DNA from: Sinisalibacter aestuarii
GTDB taxonomy: Bacteria; Pseudomonadota; Alphaproteobacteria; Rhodobacterales; Rhodobacteraceae
NCBI RefSeq assembly: GCF_027923545.1
Contig: NZ_BROH01000001.1
Coordinates: forward strand, 186,001-250,000
Direction: 5' to 3'
Length of the DNA: 64,000 nucleotides
The notes under the pieces were generated by a model, which made no database searches, was not told the DNA's origin, and saw only the letters and a program-made list of their open reading frames with translations. Every line of letters starts with the position of its first letter. Positions within the stretch are counted from its first letter, which is position 1. Both the position numbers and the translations under genes were made by a program. This document shows positions 17,911 through 26,213 of the stretch, in pieces.

Positions 17911-18429
17911 ATGAAACTCAACACGTGGTTCATGGTGATCGGCGCGGTGATGCTGGTGGGCGGGCTTCTGGCGCTGGCCAACCCGTTTGCCGCCTCGCTC
18001 GCGGTGACTTCGCTCGTCGGCCTCTTTCTGCTGTTCGGCGGGGCGTTCCAGCTTTGGGCCGCCTTTTCGGGCATGGTTTTCGGCTCGCGGACAATGACCG
18101 GGCTTCTTGGCCTGATGGCGCTGGTGGCGGGCGTGTTCCTGCTGACCAATCCGCTGGAAGGGGTCGTATCGCTCACGCTCGTCGTTGGGTTTCTGTTCCT
18201 GATCACCGGGATCGCGCGGCTGTTGATGGCCTGGGGCCTGCGGGGCGCGCCGGTGTTCTGGATGCTGCTTCTTTCCGGCGCGGTCTCGACGCTCCTGGGC
18301 ATTCTCGTGATCGGCGACCTGATGGGCGCCGCGACCGTGCTGCTCGGGCTGATCCTGGCCATTGAACTGATCGCCGACGGTGCGGGGCTGATCGCCCTCG
18401 GCGTCGTTGGCCGTAATATGCGGAAATAA
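17911..18429 (+). CDS. HdeD/DUF308-family membrane protein
   Basis: 172 residues, almost entirely six hydrophobic helices with glycine-rich turns, e.g. [35 protein letters not shown] and [14 protein letters not shown]. This internal three-fold pairing of helices (GxxxLxNP motifs) is the DUF308/HdeD pattern. E. coli HdeD is an acid-resistance membrane protein, but function in alphaproteobacteria is unknown. The gene begins 12 bases after leuC and ends 31 bases before leuD on the same strand, so it is almost certainly within the leu transcript. Confidence 0.85.
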   Translation: MKLNTWFMVIGAVMLVGGLLALANPFAASLAVTSLVGLFLLFGGAFQLWAAFSGMVFGSRTMTGLLGLMALVAGVFLLTNPLEGVVSLTLVVGFLFLITGIARLLMAWGLRGAPVFWMLLLSGAVSTLLGILVIGDLMGAATVLLGLILAIELIADGAGLIALGVVGRNMRK

Positions 18430-18460
18430 GTGGGGCGGAAGGCTCCACGGAGGAAACATC

Positions 18461-19066
18461 ATGGATAAATTCGAAAAAATCACCGGGATCGCGGCGCCGA
18501 TGCCGCTCGTCAATATCGACACCGACATGATCATCCCGAAGATCTTTCTGAAAACGATCAAGCGCTCGGGCCTCGGGGTGAACCTGTTCGACGAGATGCG
18601 CTATGACCGCGAGGGCAACGAGAACGCCGATTTCGTGCTCAACAAGCCGCAATACCGGCAAGCGGAAATCCTCGTGGCGGGCGACAATTTCGGCTGCGGC
18701 TCGTCGCGCGAACACGCGCCCTGGGCGCTGGGGGATTTCGGTATCAAGGCGATCGTGAGCACCTCGTTTGCCGACATCTTCTTCAACAACTGCTTCAAGA
18801 ACGGCATCCTGCCCATCGTACTGCCGCAGGAACAGGTGGATGTGCTGATGGCCGATGCCGAAAAGGGCGCGAATGCGCGGATGAGCGTGGATCTGGAAAA
18901 CCAGCTCATCACCACGTCGGACGGGGTCGAAATTCCGTTCGAGGTGGATGCGTTCCGCAAGCATTGCCTGCTGAACGGGCTCGACGATATCGGCCTCACC
19001 CTCGAAAAGAAGGCGGCCATCGACAGCTTCGAGGCGAAGGCCGCTCAGGAGCGCCCCTGGGTCTGA
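18461..19066 (+). CDS. leuD: 3-isopropylmalate dehydratase small subunit
   Basis: 201 residues. Start at 18461 after an ACGGAGGAAACATC ribosome site. Swivel-domain motifs of LeuD are present: [12 protein letters not shown] near residues 17-28, then [15 protein letters not shown] (about 73-87), which binds the substrate phosphate-like end, and a [10 protein letters not shown] stretch. It forms the heterodimeric isomerase with LeuC. The operon ends after this gene at a clear terminator. Confidence 0.96.
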   Translation: MDKFEKITGIAAPMPLVNIDTDMIIPKIFLKTIKRSGLGVNLFDEMRYDREGNENADFVLNKPQYRQAEILVAGDNFGCGSSREHAPWALGDFGIKAIVSTSFADIFFNNCFKNGILPIVLPQEQVDVLMADAEKGANARMSVDLENQLITTSDGVEIPFEVDAFRKHCLLNGLDDIGLTLEKKAAIDSFEAKAAQERPWV

Positions 19067-19106
19067 CCACATCTGGGGGCGGTTCTGGCTGCCTCCACAA
19101 CATCGG

Positions 19107-19135
19107 GGGCTGCCCATCCAGGCGGCCCTTTTTTT
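19107..19135 (+). terminator. Rho-independent terminator after leuD
   Basis: Stem GGGCTGCC / GGCGGCCC (one T-G wobble) with a 6-base loop, followed directly by seven T at 19129-19135. It ends the leuC-hdeD-leuD transcript. Confidence 0.85.
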
Positions 19136-19260
19136 GCTCCAGAAATGATGCACAATCGCACCAGTTCCTCCCAATAAACGCCCGGAATATCGTGCTTTCT
19201 GAAGCCGTTACTTGCTTCGGTGGACGGATGTGGGCAACAATATGGCAAAGATGAGGCAGT

Positions 19261-19276
19261 CCGCCATAATTGGCGG
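19261..19276. promoter_or_regulatory. Palindrome upstream of a membrane protein gene
   Basis: CCGCCA-TAAT-TGGCGG, two perfect 6-base arms around a 4-base centre, 63 bases before the GTG start at 19339 in an otherwise lower-GC intergenic stretch (19136-19338). It may be a protein-binding site or a short hairpin. The remainder of this stretch holds no recognisable gene. Confidence 0.4.
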
Positions 19277-19338
19277 GGTTAATTTGGAACAAGGGTGGCG
19301 GCATCGTATCGTCCCCGTCCAGGTTGAGGATTAGGGCA

Positions 19339-20178
19339 GTGTTTTCGCGTCTTCCCAGTGCAATCGCGCGTGCGATTCTGATGGCTTTGCTGGTGGCGAC
19401 ACCTGCCCTCGTACTTCCCGGCGTGAGTTCCGACGCAACCCAGATCGTGGTGCTCGTGGCGCTGTTCGCCGCCGCATTGACCGGCTTCGAATATGCCTCC
19501 GCCTATCCCGGCCTTGTCGAATTCCGCGATGCGCCGCCGTTCAACCGGATCCGCTTCGCCAGCCTTTTCTTCATCCTGCTGCTCGTCTCGGTCGTCTATG
19601 CCCGGCCCGAAGCGCCCTCGACCGCGTCGCAATTCGTGACCGCGATCGGCCTGCTGATCGGCAGCGCGATGGACTTCCCCTACAGCCCGGTGCGGCTTGT
19701 CGTGCTGATGCTGCCCGATACCGCCTCGTCGCTCGAAGTGAGCATGTTGCGCAGCGCGGCGGGCATGGCCTATCTCATTTCGCTGCTGTCGCTCGCCGTT
19801 TTCCTGATCGTGCTGCGCGTGGCCAACTGGCCCTACCGGGGCAAGAGCTTCAATGTCTGGGTCAACCTGCCGACCTTCGATCCCACGGCAGGCGGCGACG
19901 TTGTCGACCGGCTCGAACGCGATGCGCGGTTCAACGTGACGCTGGGCTTCCTGTTGCCCTTCGTGACCCCGGCCGTGGTCCAACTCGCCTCGGGCGCTTT
20001 CGGCTCGATGTCGCTGTCGGACGATCAAACGGTGATCTGGAGCATCGCCGCCTGGGCCTTTCTGCCCGCCAGCCTGTTCATGCGCGGGATCGCCATGCAG
20101 CGGGTGGCGTCGATGATCACCGAGGAGCGGCAGAAGAATACCCCTGCCGATGCGGAGCAAGAGCTTCAGCCGGCGTGA
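19339..20178 (+). CDS. Hypothetical inner-membrane protein
   Basis: 279 residues from the GTG at 19339; a TTG at 19270 in the same frame is possible but adds unlike sequence. I do not recognise a named family. About six hydrophobic helices are visible (near residues 10-30, 38-55, 75-92, 105-120, 145-165 and 215-255), with a polar cytoplasmic segment around 170-205 (GKSFNVWVNLPTFDPTAGG). The C-terminus is charged. The next gene overlaps by one base (TGATG), so they are probably one transcript. It looks like a conserved Rhodobacterales membrane protein with no assigned role. Confidence 0.7.
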   Translation: MFSRLPSAIARAILMALLVATPALVLPGVSSDATQIVVLVALFAAALTGFEYASAYPGLVEFRDAPPFNRIRFASLFFILLLVSVVYARPEAPSTASQFVTAIGLLIGSAMDFPYSPVRLVVLMLPDTASSLEVSMLRSAAGMAYLISLLSLAVFLIVLRVANWPYRGKSFNVWVNLPTFDPTAGGDVVDRLERDARFNVTLGFLLPFVTPAVVQLASGAFGSMSLSDDQTVIWSIAAWAFLPASLFMRGIAMQRVASMITEERQKNTPADAEQELQPA

Positions 20179-21260
20179 TGCGCCGCCTGCTCGCCCTTCT
20201 GGCGCTCGCTTTGCCGATGGCGGGGGCGCCGCTGGCCGCTGATCCGGTTCGTATTGCCACATATGATGCCGAGCTTGGCCGGCGCGGCCCCGGCCTGTTG
20301 CTGGCGGATATTCTTGCCGGCGGAGAACAGGTGCGCGCCGTTGCTGCCGTGATTGCTGCGGCACGGCCCGATGTGCTGCTGCTGACAGGCTTTGACCACG
20401 ATCTTGAGGGCCACGCCCTGACGGCCTTCGCCGCCATGCTCGACGCGACGGGCGTGAGCTATCCGTTCCGCTTTGCCGCGCGGCCCAATGCCGGGGTGGA
20501 AACCGGGCTGGACATGGACGGCAACGGAAAGATCGGCGAGGCGCGCGATGCGCAGGGCTATGGCGCGTTTACCGGCGCGGGCGGCATGGCGGTGCTGTCG
20601 CGCCATCCGCTCGGCGAAGTGCGCGATTTCAGCACCTTTCTGTGGCACGACCTGCCCGGCGCGATTGCCCCGGAGGCGGGCGGCGCTCCGTTTCCCTCGC
20701 CCGAGGCGCGGGCGGTGCAGCGGCTTTCGTCGGTGGCGCATTGGGATGTGCCGGTGGTGCTGCCGGGCGGGGTGATCCACCTGCTCGCCTTCAACGCGAC
20801 GACGCCGGTGTTCGACGGGCCGGAAGACCTGAACGGGCGGCGCAACCACGATGAGATCGTCTTCTGGCAACGGCTGCTCGATGGCGATCTGCCCTTTGCC
20901 GCGCCGGAGAGGCCGGTGGTGGTGATCGGCAATGCCAATCTCGACCCTGCCGACGGCGACGGGCGGCGCGCGGCGATGGTCGGGCTGCTCGCCGACCCGC
21001 GGTTGCAGGACCCCGCGCCGGTCAGCCCCGGCGGGCGGGCCGCGGCCAATGCCGGGCAGGTGGGCAATGCGGGGCTGGATACGGCAGACTGGAGCGATCC
21101 GAACCCGGGCAATCTGCGGGTGGATTACGTGCTGCCCGACGCGCGGCTGAATGTGCTGGATGCCGGGGTGATCTGGCCCGCGCCGGGCGATCCGTTCGAG
21201 GCGACGGTGACGACGGCGAGCCGTCACCGCCTTGTCTGGGTCGATATCACGCTGCCTTAG
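20178..21260 (+). CDS. Secreted endonuclease/exonuclease/phosphatase-fold protein
   Basis: 360 residues with an N-terminal signal peptide (MRRLLALLALALPMAGAPLAA). The EEP fold is indicated by VRIATYDAELGRRGPG, LLLTGFDHDLEG (metal Asp region), a phosphodiesterase Asn/Asp pair in VIGNANLDPADGDGRR, and the C-terminal TASRHRLVWVDI with the general-base-type His. An internal DMDGNGKIGEARDAQGYG segment is typical of this secreted subgroup. Expected to hydrolyse phosphodiester bonds outside the cytoplasm; substrate unknown. It starts with an ATG overlapping the previous stop and its 3' end overlaps the convergent epimerase gene by 14 bases. Confidence 0.8.
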   Translation: MRRLLALLALALPMAGAPLAADPVRIATYDAELGRRGPGLLLADILAGGEQVRAVAAVIAAARPDVLLLTGFDHDLEGHALTAFAAMLDATGVSYPFRFAARPNAGVETGLDMDGNGKIGEARDAQGYGAFTGAGGMAVLSRHPLGEVRDFSTFLWHDLPGAIAPEAGGAPFPSPEARAVQRLSSVAHWDVPVVLPGGVIHLLAFNATTPVFDGPEDLNGRRNHDEIVFWQRLLDGDLPFAAPERPVVVIGNANLDPADGDGRRAAMVGLLADPRLQDPAPVSPGGRAAANAGQVGNAGLDTADWSDPNPGNLRVDYVLPDARLNVLDAGVIWPAPGDPFEATVTTASRHRLVWVDITLP

Positions 21261-22134
21261 CGGCGGGTGCGGCCTGATAGGCGAGCGCGTCGCGCAGGGC
21301 ATCCTCAGCGGCAGTCGGCGTGAAGTCCGGGGCGAGCTGGGCGAGGCGGGCGCCGTCGAGGCGCTGGGGCAGGGACCAGAGGTAGCGCATCTCAAACACG
21401 CCGCGCAGGAGCGGCATGAAGGGCCTCGCCAACCGCATCAGGTTCCACTGGAACGGTTTGACGGCGATGCCGCGCCCGGTGACGCGGGAGATCGCGTCAG
21501 CGATGTCGTGCCCGGACAGGGTGTAGCCGGGGAAGGGGACATCTTCGAACCGCGCGAGTTGCGCCCGGTTATCGGCCAGTGCCACGGCGGCACGGGCGGC
21601 ATCGGGCAGGTAGGCCCAGGCATGGGGGGCGTCGGGGTTGCCCGGATAGCGGATGAACCCCTTGGGCACCGAGGGAGTGATATAGCCCTCGAACCAGTTG
21701 CCGGTGGGATGCGTGTCGATGAAGTCGCCGCAGCGCAGGATCAGGGTGCGTGCGCCGCTGCTGCGATAGGCCGCTTCGATGCGCTTGCGGAACAGGCCGA
21801 GCGGGTTGGTGGCGCGGTGGGGTGTATCGGCCCGCCAGGGCGCGGGGGCGTCGGGACCGTAGACATAGACATTACCGGGCAGGATCACGGTGGCCCCGCT
21901 GCGCGCCGCGGCGGCGGCCACGGCGGCATGGCTTTCGGCAAGGGCCTCGTTCCACAGGTGATAGCCGGGTGGGTTCCAGGCGGAGACGACGACATCGGCG
22001 CCCTGCATGGCGGTTTCGAGATCGTCGGCGGCGCGGTCGAAGCGGCGGACGCGCCAGCCGGCAGTGGCGAATGCGGTGGCGGCGTGGCTGCCGAAGCGGC
22101 CATTGGCGCCGAGGATGAGAACGGTCTGGGTCAT
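21247..22134 (-). CDS. NAD(P)-binding epimerase/dehydratase-like protein (atypical SDR)
   Basis: 295 residues from ATG at 22134. The N-terminal dinucleotide motif is VLILGANGRFGSHAA (GxxGxxG), followed by an acidic/basic strand end VRRFDRAADD, and later VYVYGPDAPAPWRAD with the SDR-type YG turn. Atypical extended SDRs of this type resemble sugar epimerases, but the classic YxxxK is not clear, so the reaction is uncertain. It is divergent from a LysR regulator gene, with an 86-base intergenic region full of inverted repeats, suggesting it is that regulator's target. Confidence 0.8.
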   Translation of the reverse strand: MTQTVLILGANGRFGSHAATAFATAGWRVRRFDRAADDLETAMQGADVVVSAWNPPGYHLWNEALAESHAAVAAAAARSGATVILPGNVYVYGPDAPAPWRADTPHRATNPLGLFRKRIEAAYRSSGARTLILRCGDFIDTHPTGNWFEGYITPSVPKGFIRYPGNPDAPHAWAYLPDAARAAVALADNRAQLARFEDVPFPGYTLSGHDIADAISRVTGRGIAVKPFQWNLMRLARPFMPLLRGVFEMRYLWSLPQRLDGARLAQLAPDFTPTAAEDALRDALAYQAAPAAKAA

Positions 22135-22154
22135 GTTGGCCTCCTTCTGATGGG

Positions 22155-22222
22155 TCAAAGATATCCATTCACCCAAGAATGAGAATTGCCTGAAATCTTT
22201 GATATGATATTCAGTATTGAAT
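22155..22222. promoter_or_regulatory. Nested inverted repeats in the LysR/epimerase divergent promoter region
   Basis: Outer arms TCAAAGAT (22155-22162) and ATCTTTGA (22195-22202) are perfect inverted copies. Inside them CATTC (22166-22170) and GAATG (22177-22181) form a second pair. A third pair ATTCA-GTAT-TGAAT (22209-22222) overlaps the LysR start codon. Such paired sites are typical of LysR-type activation and autorepression. Confidence 0.5.
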
Positions 22223-23114
22223 GGATAATACACTCGCCTCACTCGACTGGTCGTTGGTGCAAGCCTTTCTTGCCGTCGCCGAAACCGGCTCGCTTTCTGG
22301 CGCGGCGCGGGCATTGGGGAGCAGCCAGCCAACGCTTGGGCGCAAGGTGCGTGAGATCGAGGCGGCAATGGGGGCGGAGCTGTTTCGCCGGCACGCCAAG
22401 GGACTGGCGCTGACCGATGCCGGGCAGGCAATGCTTGCCCCGGCGCAGGCCATGCGCGCGGCGGCGGGGCAGATGGCGCTGATCGCGGCGGGCGAAGACC
22501 GGGCACTGGCCGGGACGGTGCGGATCACCGCCTCGGTGGTCGTGTCGCATTTCGTGCTGCCGCCGGTGCTGGTGGACCTGCGGCGCGCCTATCCGGGGAT
22601 CGAGATCGACCTCGTTGCCTCGGATTCGTCGGAGAACCTGCTGTTTCGCGAGGCCGACATCGCGGTGCGGATGTATCGGCCCGGTCAGCTCGACGTGGTA
22701 ACGCGGCATGTCGCCGATCTGCCGACAGGGGCCTATGCGGCGGCGGGTTATCTCGACCGGGCCGGGCGGCCCAAGACGGTGGACGATCTGCTGGCGCTCG
22801 ACTGGGTCGGGTTCGACCGCAACGAGATGATCATTCGCGGCATGGCCGAGGCGGGCTGGAATGTGGACCGGAACTTTTTCCGGCTGCGCACCGACGATCA
22901 GGCCGCCTATTGGCAGCTTGTGCGCGCCGGGGGCGGCGTGGGGATCATGCAGCAGGCGATCGGAGAGCGGGAGCCGCAGGTGGAACGGCTGCTGCCCGAC
23001 ATGCCCTTGCCGGTGCTGCCGGTGTGGCTCACCGCCCATGAAGCGGTGCGGCGGGTGCCGCGTGTGGCGCGGGTCTGGGATGCGCTGAGCGAGGCCCTTG
23101 CCGCGCTTTCTTGA
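22221..23114 (+). CDS. LysR-family transcriptional regulator
   Basis: 297 residues. N-terminal winged [47 protein letters not shown] (about 10-53) is a classic LysR DNA-binding domain. The rest is the two-lobed effector-binding domain, with [23 protein letters not shown] in the first lobe. It diverges from an SDR-type gene, which is its probable target. Effector unknown. The start is embedded in an inverted repeat that may mediate autoregulation. Confidence 0.92.
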   Translation: MDNTLASLDWSLVQAFLAVAETGSLSGAARALGSSQPTLGRKVREIEAAMGAELFRRHAKGLALTDAGQAMLAPAQAMRAAAGQMALIAAGEDRALAGTVRITASVVVSHFVLPPVLVDLRRAYPGIEIDLVASDSSENLLFREADIAVRMYRPGQLDVVTRHVADLPTGAYAAAGYLDRAGRPKTVDDLLALDWVGFDRNEMIIRGMAEAGWNVDRNFFRLRTDDQAAYWQLVRAGGGVGIMQQAIGEREPQVERLLPDMPLPVLPVWLTAHEAVRRVPRVARVWDALSEALAALS

Positions 23115-23173
23115 CGCTGGGGACGCTTCCCGCTACGCCAGCGCCAACCCTATTCAAACCAAGGACAGACCCC

Positions 23174-24280
23174 ATGAGTGTTGGCTCCATTCTCATCCTC
23201 CCCGGCGACGGGATCGGCCCGGAAGTGATGGCGCAGGTGCGCCGGATCATCGACTGGTATGGCGAGAAGCGCGGCCTTGACTTCGACGTCAGCGAAGACC
23301 TCGTGGGTGGCGCGGCCTATGACAAATACGGCGTACCCCTGGCCGATGAGACGATGGACAAGGCCCAGCAGGTCGATGCCGTTCTGCTTGGCGCCGTCGG
23401 CGGGCCGCAATACGACGTGCTCGACTTCTCGCTGAAGCCGGAACGCGGCCTGTTGCGTCTGCGCAAGGAAATGGACCTCTATTCCAACCTTCGCCCGGCC
23501 CAGTGCTTCGACGCGCTGGCGGATTTTTCGTCGCTGAAGCCGGAAATCATCTCCGGCCTCGACATCATGATCGTGCGCGAGCTGACCGGCGGCGTCTATT
23601 TCGGCGAGCCGCGCGGGATATTCGGCGAGGGCGATGCGCGGTACGGGATCAACACCCAGCGCTATACGGTGCCCGAGATCGAGCGCGTCGCCCGCTCGGC
23701 CTTCGAGCTGGCCCGCAAACGCGATGGCCGGGTCTGCTCGATGGAAAAGGGCAATGTGATGGAATCGGGCCTGCTCTGGCGCGAGATCGTGCAGAAGGTG
23801 CATGATGAGGAATATCCCGATGTCGAGCTCAGCCACATGTATGCCGATGCCGGCGGGATGCAGCTGGTGCGCGCGCCCAAACAGTTCGACGTGATCGTCA
23901 CCGACAACCTGTTTGGCGATCTGTTGTCGGACGTGGCGGCGATGCTTACCGGCTCGCTCGGGATGCTGCCGTCCGCCAGCCTCGGTGCGCCGATGGAAAA
24001 CGGCCGGCCAAAAGCGATGTATGAGCCGGTGCACGGCTCTGCGCCGGATATCGCCGGGCAGGGCAAGGCCAACCCGATCGCCTGTATCCTCAGCTTCTCG
24101 ATGGCGCTGCGCTATTCCTTCGATCTCGGCACAGAGGCGGACCGGCTGGATGCGGCAATCGAAAAGGTGCTGGCCGACGGCCTGCGCACCGCCGATTTGC
24201 TGGGGCAGGATGGCGTGCAGCCGGTATCGACCGCAGAAATGGGCGACGCGATTCTCGCCGCGCTCGACGCTTCGCTCTGA
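23174..24280 (+). CDS. leuB: 3-isopropylmalate dehydrogenase
   Basis: 368 residues from the ATG at 23174 (AAGGA 8 bases upstream). IPMDH motifs are complete: [15 protein letters not shown] at the N-terminus, the substrate arginines in [18 protein letters not shown], the catalytic Tyr region [10 protein letters not shown], Lys in [14 protein letters not shown], Asp in [14 protein letters not shown], and the NAD site [19 protein letters not shown]. It oxidatively decarboxylates 3-isopropylmalate. It sits about 4 kb from leuD, separated by the membrane protein, nuclease-fold, epimerase and LysR genes, and is followed by a GC-rich hairpin. Confidence 0.97.
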   Translation: MSVGSILILPGDGIGPEVMAQVRRIIDWYGEKRGLDFDVSEDLVGGAAYDKYGVPLADETMDKAQQVDAVLLGAVGGPQYDVLDFSLKPERGLLRLRKEMDLYSNLRPAQCFDALADFSSLKPEIISGLDIMIVRELTGGVYFGEPRGIFGEGDARYGINTQRYTVPEIERVARSAFELARKRDGRVCSMEKGNVMESGLLWREIVQKVHDEEYPDVELSHMYADAGGMQLVRAPKQFDVIVTDNLFGDLLSDVAAMLTGSLGMLPSASLGAPMENGRPKAMYEPVHGSAPDIAGQGKANPIACILSFSMALRYSFDLGTEADRLDAAIEKVLADGLRTADLLGQDGVQPVSTAEMGDAILAALDASL

Positions 24281-24302
24281 GGCATCAATGACATGACGGC
24301 AG

Positions 24303-24337
24303 GCGGCGCGGGATCGAACCCGCGCCGCTTCGCGTTT
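24303..24337 (+). terminator. Probable terminator after leuB
   Basis: Perfect 10-bp stem GCGGCGCGGG / CCCGCGCCGC with a 6-base loop, followed by TTCGCGTTT. The stem is strong; the T tract is interrupted. Confidence 0.6.
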
Positions 24338-24401
24338 CAGCAAGCCCCGAAGGACGGGGCGGGCATGACGGCGGCATAGCCCGGTGCCGGCGCGAAAACG
24401 C

Positions 24402-24839
24402 TCATGAGGCATTGTCGGAGACAAAGACCTCCACCGCCGAGAGCGCCGCCGAAAGGAAGGCAGGCGTGCCATAGAGAACGGCACGGGACACGCCCGTTTC
24501 GGGCTGGTGGACCACATCGAACCGAGCCGGCCCCCAGCTTGGATCCTTGCAGTTCATCAGCGCCATGAGGCTGGCGGCGAGGCGCTGCGCGTCTTCCGCC
24601 CCGCCTTCGGGGATCTCAAACACGGCGGAGACGCGCAGGCGCTCGCCGAGCGGCATATCGGGCCGGATGGCAGCCGGACCCGATGCAAGCTCGGCATGGG
24701 TATAGGCGCGCAGGGCGTCTTGCGTGATGCGCCAGGACCGGCCCGCCTTGCGCGCGGCCAGACGGCCCGTGCGGATATGGCGCAACACGGTTTTGGGATG
24801 CAGCTTCAGCAGTTCTGCGACTTCAGCGACGGTATACAT
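24402..24839 (-). CDS. Helix-turn-helix (excisionase/MerR-type) DNA-binding protein
   Basis: 145 residues. The first 50 residues, MYTVAEVAELLKLHPKTVLR and the following HIRTGRLAARKAGRSWRI, are the excisionase-type HTH_17 domain. Residues 60-145 form a separate alpha/beta region (RLRVSAVFEIPEGG, SLMALMNCKDPSWG, RAVLYGTPAFLSAALSAVEVFV) that I do not recognise and that may bind a ligand or dimerise. It is divergent from a DMT transporter; an AT-rich inverted repeat lies just before its start codon. A regulator of itself and/or the transporter is a reasonable inference. Confidence 0.75.
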   Translation of the reverse strand: MYTVAEVAELLKLHPKTVLRHIRTGRLAARKAGRSWRITQDALRAYTHAELASGPAAIRPDMPLGERLRVSAVFEIPEGGAEDAQRLAASLMALMNCKDPSWGPARFDVVHQPETGVSRAVLYGTPAFLSAALSAVEVFVSDNAS

Positions 24840-24856
24840 GATATGACCTATTGATC

Positions 24857-24894
24857 TTTATTGCTCCTTACCAGAGATAATAAGGGAGCATAAA
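24857..24894. promoter_or_regulatory. AT-rich inverted repeat, candidate operator
   Basis: Arms TTTATTGCTCCTTA (24857-24870) and TAAGGGAGCATAAA (24881-24894) are near-perfect inverted copies (one base shift) around a 10-base spacer. The site lies 18 bases before the HTH gene start and about 100 bases before the DMT transporter. Confidence 0.5.
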
Positions 24895-24996
24895 TGCCCT
24901 TTTCCAGTGCAAAAGGAAATGGAGTCGTGCGACCTTTTCGCATTGCGTCCGTGCTCCATTGGTGTTGTTTACTCGGGCAAAGTTGATGGAGGCCCC

Positions 24997-25944
24997 ATGT
25001 CTGTTACAGGCCCGCTTTACGCGCTCCTTTCCTTCGCGGTCTTTGCCACGCATGACGCGGTCATCAAGTTTCTCGGCGCATCCTATTCGCCGATCCAGAT
25101 CATTTTTTTCGTCACCCTGTTTTCCTTCCCGCTCGTCACGCTGATGCTGATGGCGGAGCGCACCGAGGGGCATTTGCGGCCGGTGCATCCGTGGTGGTCG
25201 CTGGCCCGGACGCTGTGCACTACAATCGCCGGGTTTGCCGCCTTCTACGCCTTCACGGTGCTGCCGCTGGCACAGGTCTATGTGCTGTTGTTCGCCTCAC
25301 CGCTGCTGATCACCCTGCTCTCGATCCCGATGCTGGGCGAAAAGGTGGGGCCGCACCGGCTGATCGCCGTGCTGGTTGGCCTGTGCGGCGTGATCGTGGT
25401 GCTCCGGCCCGGCGCGGCGGAGCTGAGCCTTGGCCACCTCGCGGGCGCGGTGGCGGCCGTGTTTGGCGCCACCGCCGCGCTGATCGTGCGCAAGATCGGC
25501 TCAGAAGAACGCACGGCGGTGCTGATGCTTTACCCGATGGTTTCCAACTTCGTGGTGATGGGGGCGATTCTCGCCTTCGTCTACAAGCCGATGCCTGTGG
25601 CGCATCTGGGTGGCCTCGGCGTGGTGGCGGTGCTGAGCTTTGTCGGCGGGCTGGTGCTGATCGCCGCCTACCGCAAGGCGGATGCCGCGATCGTCGCGCC
25701 AATGCAGTATTCTCAGATCCTCTGGGCCACACTCTATGGCTTTCTGTTCTTCGACGAGGGCGTCGATGGCTACACGCTGGCAGGGGCGGGAATCATCATC
25801 GCCTCGGGGATTTACATTGTCATCCGCGAGACCCGGCTTGGCGCCGCGTCGCAGGCGCCGATCACCCGCACACGCTCGCGCGGGGCCACGACGGCGCTGT
25901 TTCGCATTTCGCCGCTGCTCAAGCGGAAACGTCAGGCAAGTTAG
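24997..25944 (+). CDS. DMT-superfamily (EamA) transporter
   Basis: 315 residues, ten hydrophobic helices arranged as two EamA repeats. The first repeat begins GPLYALLSFAVFATHDAVIKFLG and the second near residue 150 (LSLGHLAGAVAAVFGATAALIVRKIG). EamA proteins export amino acids, metabolites or nucleotide-derived compounds; the substrate cannot be predicted. Start chosen at 24997 because GATGGAGG is correctly spaced; the frame continues upstream into unlike sequence. The C-terminal tail (TRTRSRGATTALFRISPLL) is basic and cytoplasmic. Confidence 0.88.
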   Translation: MSVTGPLYALLSFAVFATHDAVIKFLGASYSPIQIIFFVTLFSFPLVTLMLMAERTEGHLRPVHPWWSLARTLCTTIAGFAAFYAFTVLPLAQVYVLLFASPLLITLLSIPMLGEKVGPHRLIAVLVGLCGVIVVLRPGAAELSLGHLAGAVAAVFGATAALIVRKIGSEERTAVLMLYPMVSNFVVMGAILAFVYKPMPVAHLGGLGVVAVLSFVGGLVLIAAYRKADAAIVAPMQYSQILWATLYGFLFFDEGVDGYTLAGAGIIIASGIYIVIRETRLGAASQAPITRTRSRGATTALFRISPLLKRKRQAS

Positions 25945-25989
25945 GGCCTTGCCAAGCCTCCAAAGCTGGGCTATCCCGCGCGCCACGGT

Positions 25990-26066
25990 CGGAGTGTAGC
26001 TCAGCCTGGTAGAGCACTGTCTTCGGGAGGCAGGGGTCGGAGGTTCGAATCCTCTCACTCCGACCA
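25990..26066 (+). tRNA. tRNA-Pro (anticodon CGG)
   Basis: 77 bases including encoded CCA. Acceptor CGGAGTG pairs with CACTCCG; D arm GCTC/GAGC; anticodon stem CTGTC/GGCAG with loop TTCGGGA, anticodon CGG at 26024-26026 followed by G37; T arm GGAGG/CCTCT with TTCGAAT. It matches the bacterial tRNA-Pro(CGG) pattern closely and reads CCG codons. Confidence 0.97.
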
Positions 26067-26072
26067 ATTGAG

Positions 26073-26100
26073 AAAACGCCGCGCCGGTCGCGGCGTTTTT
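26073..26100 (+). terminator. Terminator of tRNA-Pro
   Basis: 11-bp stem AAAACGCCGCG / CGCGGCGTTTT with a 5-base loop, ending in a five-T run, starting 6 bases after the tRNA CCA end. Confidence 0.9.
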
Positions 26101-26183
26101 CGTTTCTTCACCTTGGTTACGAAAGTGTCACCGTCCGGGTCCGGCGGTTTGGCCGTTTTTGGGGATTTGCCGGATATCACATT

Positions 26184-26209
26184 CCTCGGTTTTTTCACAC
26201 CCGAGGAGG
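26184..26209 (+). promoter_or_regulatory. Hairpin covering part of the Shine-Dalgarno of the DUF2793 gene
   Basis: CCTCGG (26184-26189) pairs with CCGAGG (26201-26206). The second arm overlaps GAGGAGG, the ribosome site for the ATG at 26214. Formation would partly occlude initiation. Confidence 0.35.
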
Positions 26210-26213
26210 CTCC

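Noticed and set aside
16324-18561. A 745-codon minus-strand frame
   Set aside because: It is antisense to leuC and its neighbour, with biased composition and no recognisable motif.
26067-26213. Attachment site beside tRNA-Pro
   Set aside because: I found no second copy of the tRNA 3' end in the downstream region, so integration there is not supported.
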